DNA of 5,987 nucleotides from an uncultured Sutterella sp. GTDB taxonomy: Bacteria > Pseudomonadota > Gammaproteobacteria > Burkholderiales > Burkholderiaceae_F. Within the stretch, counting starts at the first letter, position 1. Each line of letters starts with the position of its first letter. Positions 5,957 through 5,987 of this stretch are shown here, piece by piece. The position numbers were made by a program, and so were the translations under genes. Below the pieces are notes generated by a model. The model had not been told where the DNA came from. It ran no database searches and saw only the letters and a program-made list of their open reading frames with translations. Where the stretch lies: the NCBI GenBank assembly GCA_905212345.1, contig CAJMEC010000071.1, forward strand, positions 1 through 5,987. The letters are read 5' to 3'.

Positions 5957-5972
5957 GCGAGACTCTTACGGC

Positions 5973-5987
5973 GGCTGGGTAGCTCAG
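5973..5987 (+). tRNA. 5' end of a tRNA gene, cut by the window edge
   Basis: The last 15 bases, GGCTGGGTAGCTCAG, fit a tRNA start: a 7-base acceptor strand (GGCTGGG), T8, A9, then GCTCAG opening the D-arm. The anticodon is outside the window, so the identity is not known. The acceptor sequence would suit an elongator tRNA-Met (E. coli begins GGCTACGTAGCTCAG), which is only a guess. A promoter sits at the expected distance upstream. Confidence 0.85.

Overview
The window looks like ordinary core chromosome from a betaproteobacterium of the order Burkholderiales. The coding style is AT-leaning, which would suit Sutterellaceae (Sutterella/Parasutterella-like), but that family-level guess is an inference. 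Supporting signs are the rpe-gph gene pair and, at the left edge, a minus-strand leader containing CCGATAAGCGTGAG downstream of a boxA, a combination I recall from betaproteobacterial 16S rRNA leaders. No mobile element, CRISPR array or phage gene is visible.

Left edge, 1-300: this is non-coding control DNA. Reading leftwards on the minus strand there are two near-consensus sigma70 promoters in tandem, each with an A/T-rich upstream stretch. They are followed by a boxB-like hairpin and a boxA antitermination site, so an rRNA operon almost certainly begins just outside the window. Facing the other way, a dsbC-type periplasmic disulfide isomerase gene starts at 301 and ends at a clear intrinsic terminator (1011-1038).

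Middle, 1003-3233: a TauE/SafE (TSUP) permease gene runs on the plus strand and meets, tail to tail with only 3 bases between stop codons, the minus-strand gene for the lipoprotein lytic transglycosylase MltA. A short divergent promoter region (3128-3233) separates mltA from the next operon.

Right, 3234-5828: a compact plus-strand operon reads rpe (ribulose-phosphate 3-epimerase), gph (phosphoglycolate phosphatase), a small secreted LprI-like four-cysteine protein, and ung (uracil-DNA glycosylase). Junctions are an 8-base overlap, a 4-base overlap and a 15-base gap, so translation is probably coupled. Rpe and Gph serve pentose phosphate metabolism and 2-phosphoglycolate clean-up. The LprI-like protein is an envelope protein and Ung is a DNA-repair enzyme, so the operon is mixed in function. 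The final 144 bases before the edge hold an imperfect inverted repeat and a promoter for a tRNA gene whose first 15 bases close the window.

Three products (DsbC-like, MltA, LprI-like) act in the cell envelope. No previously undescribed system stands out. The most interesting points are the strong divergent rRNA promoter region, an atypical residue before the cis-proline of the DsbC-like protein, and the LprI-like gene inside the rpe-gph-ung operon.
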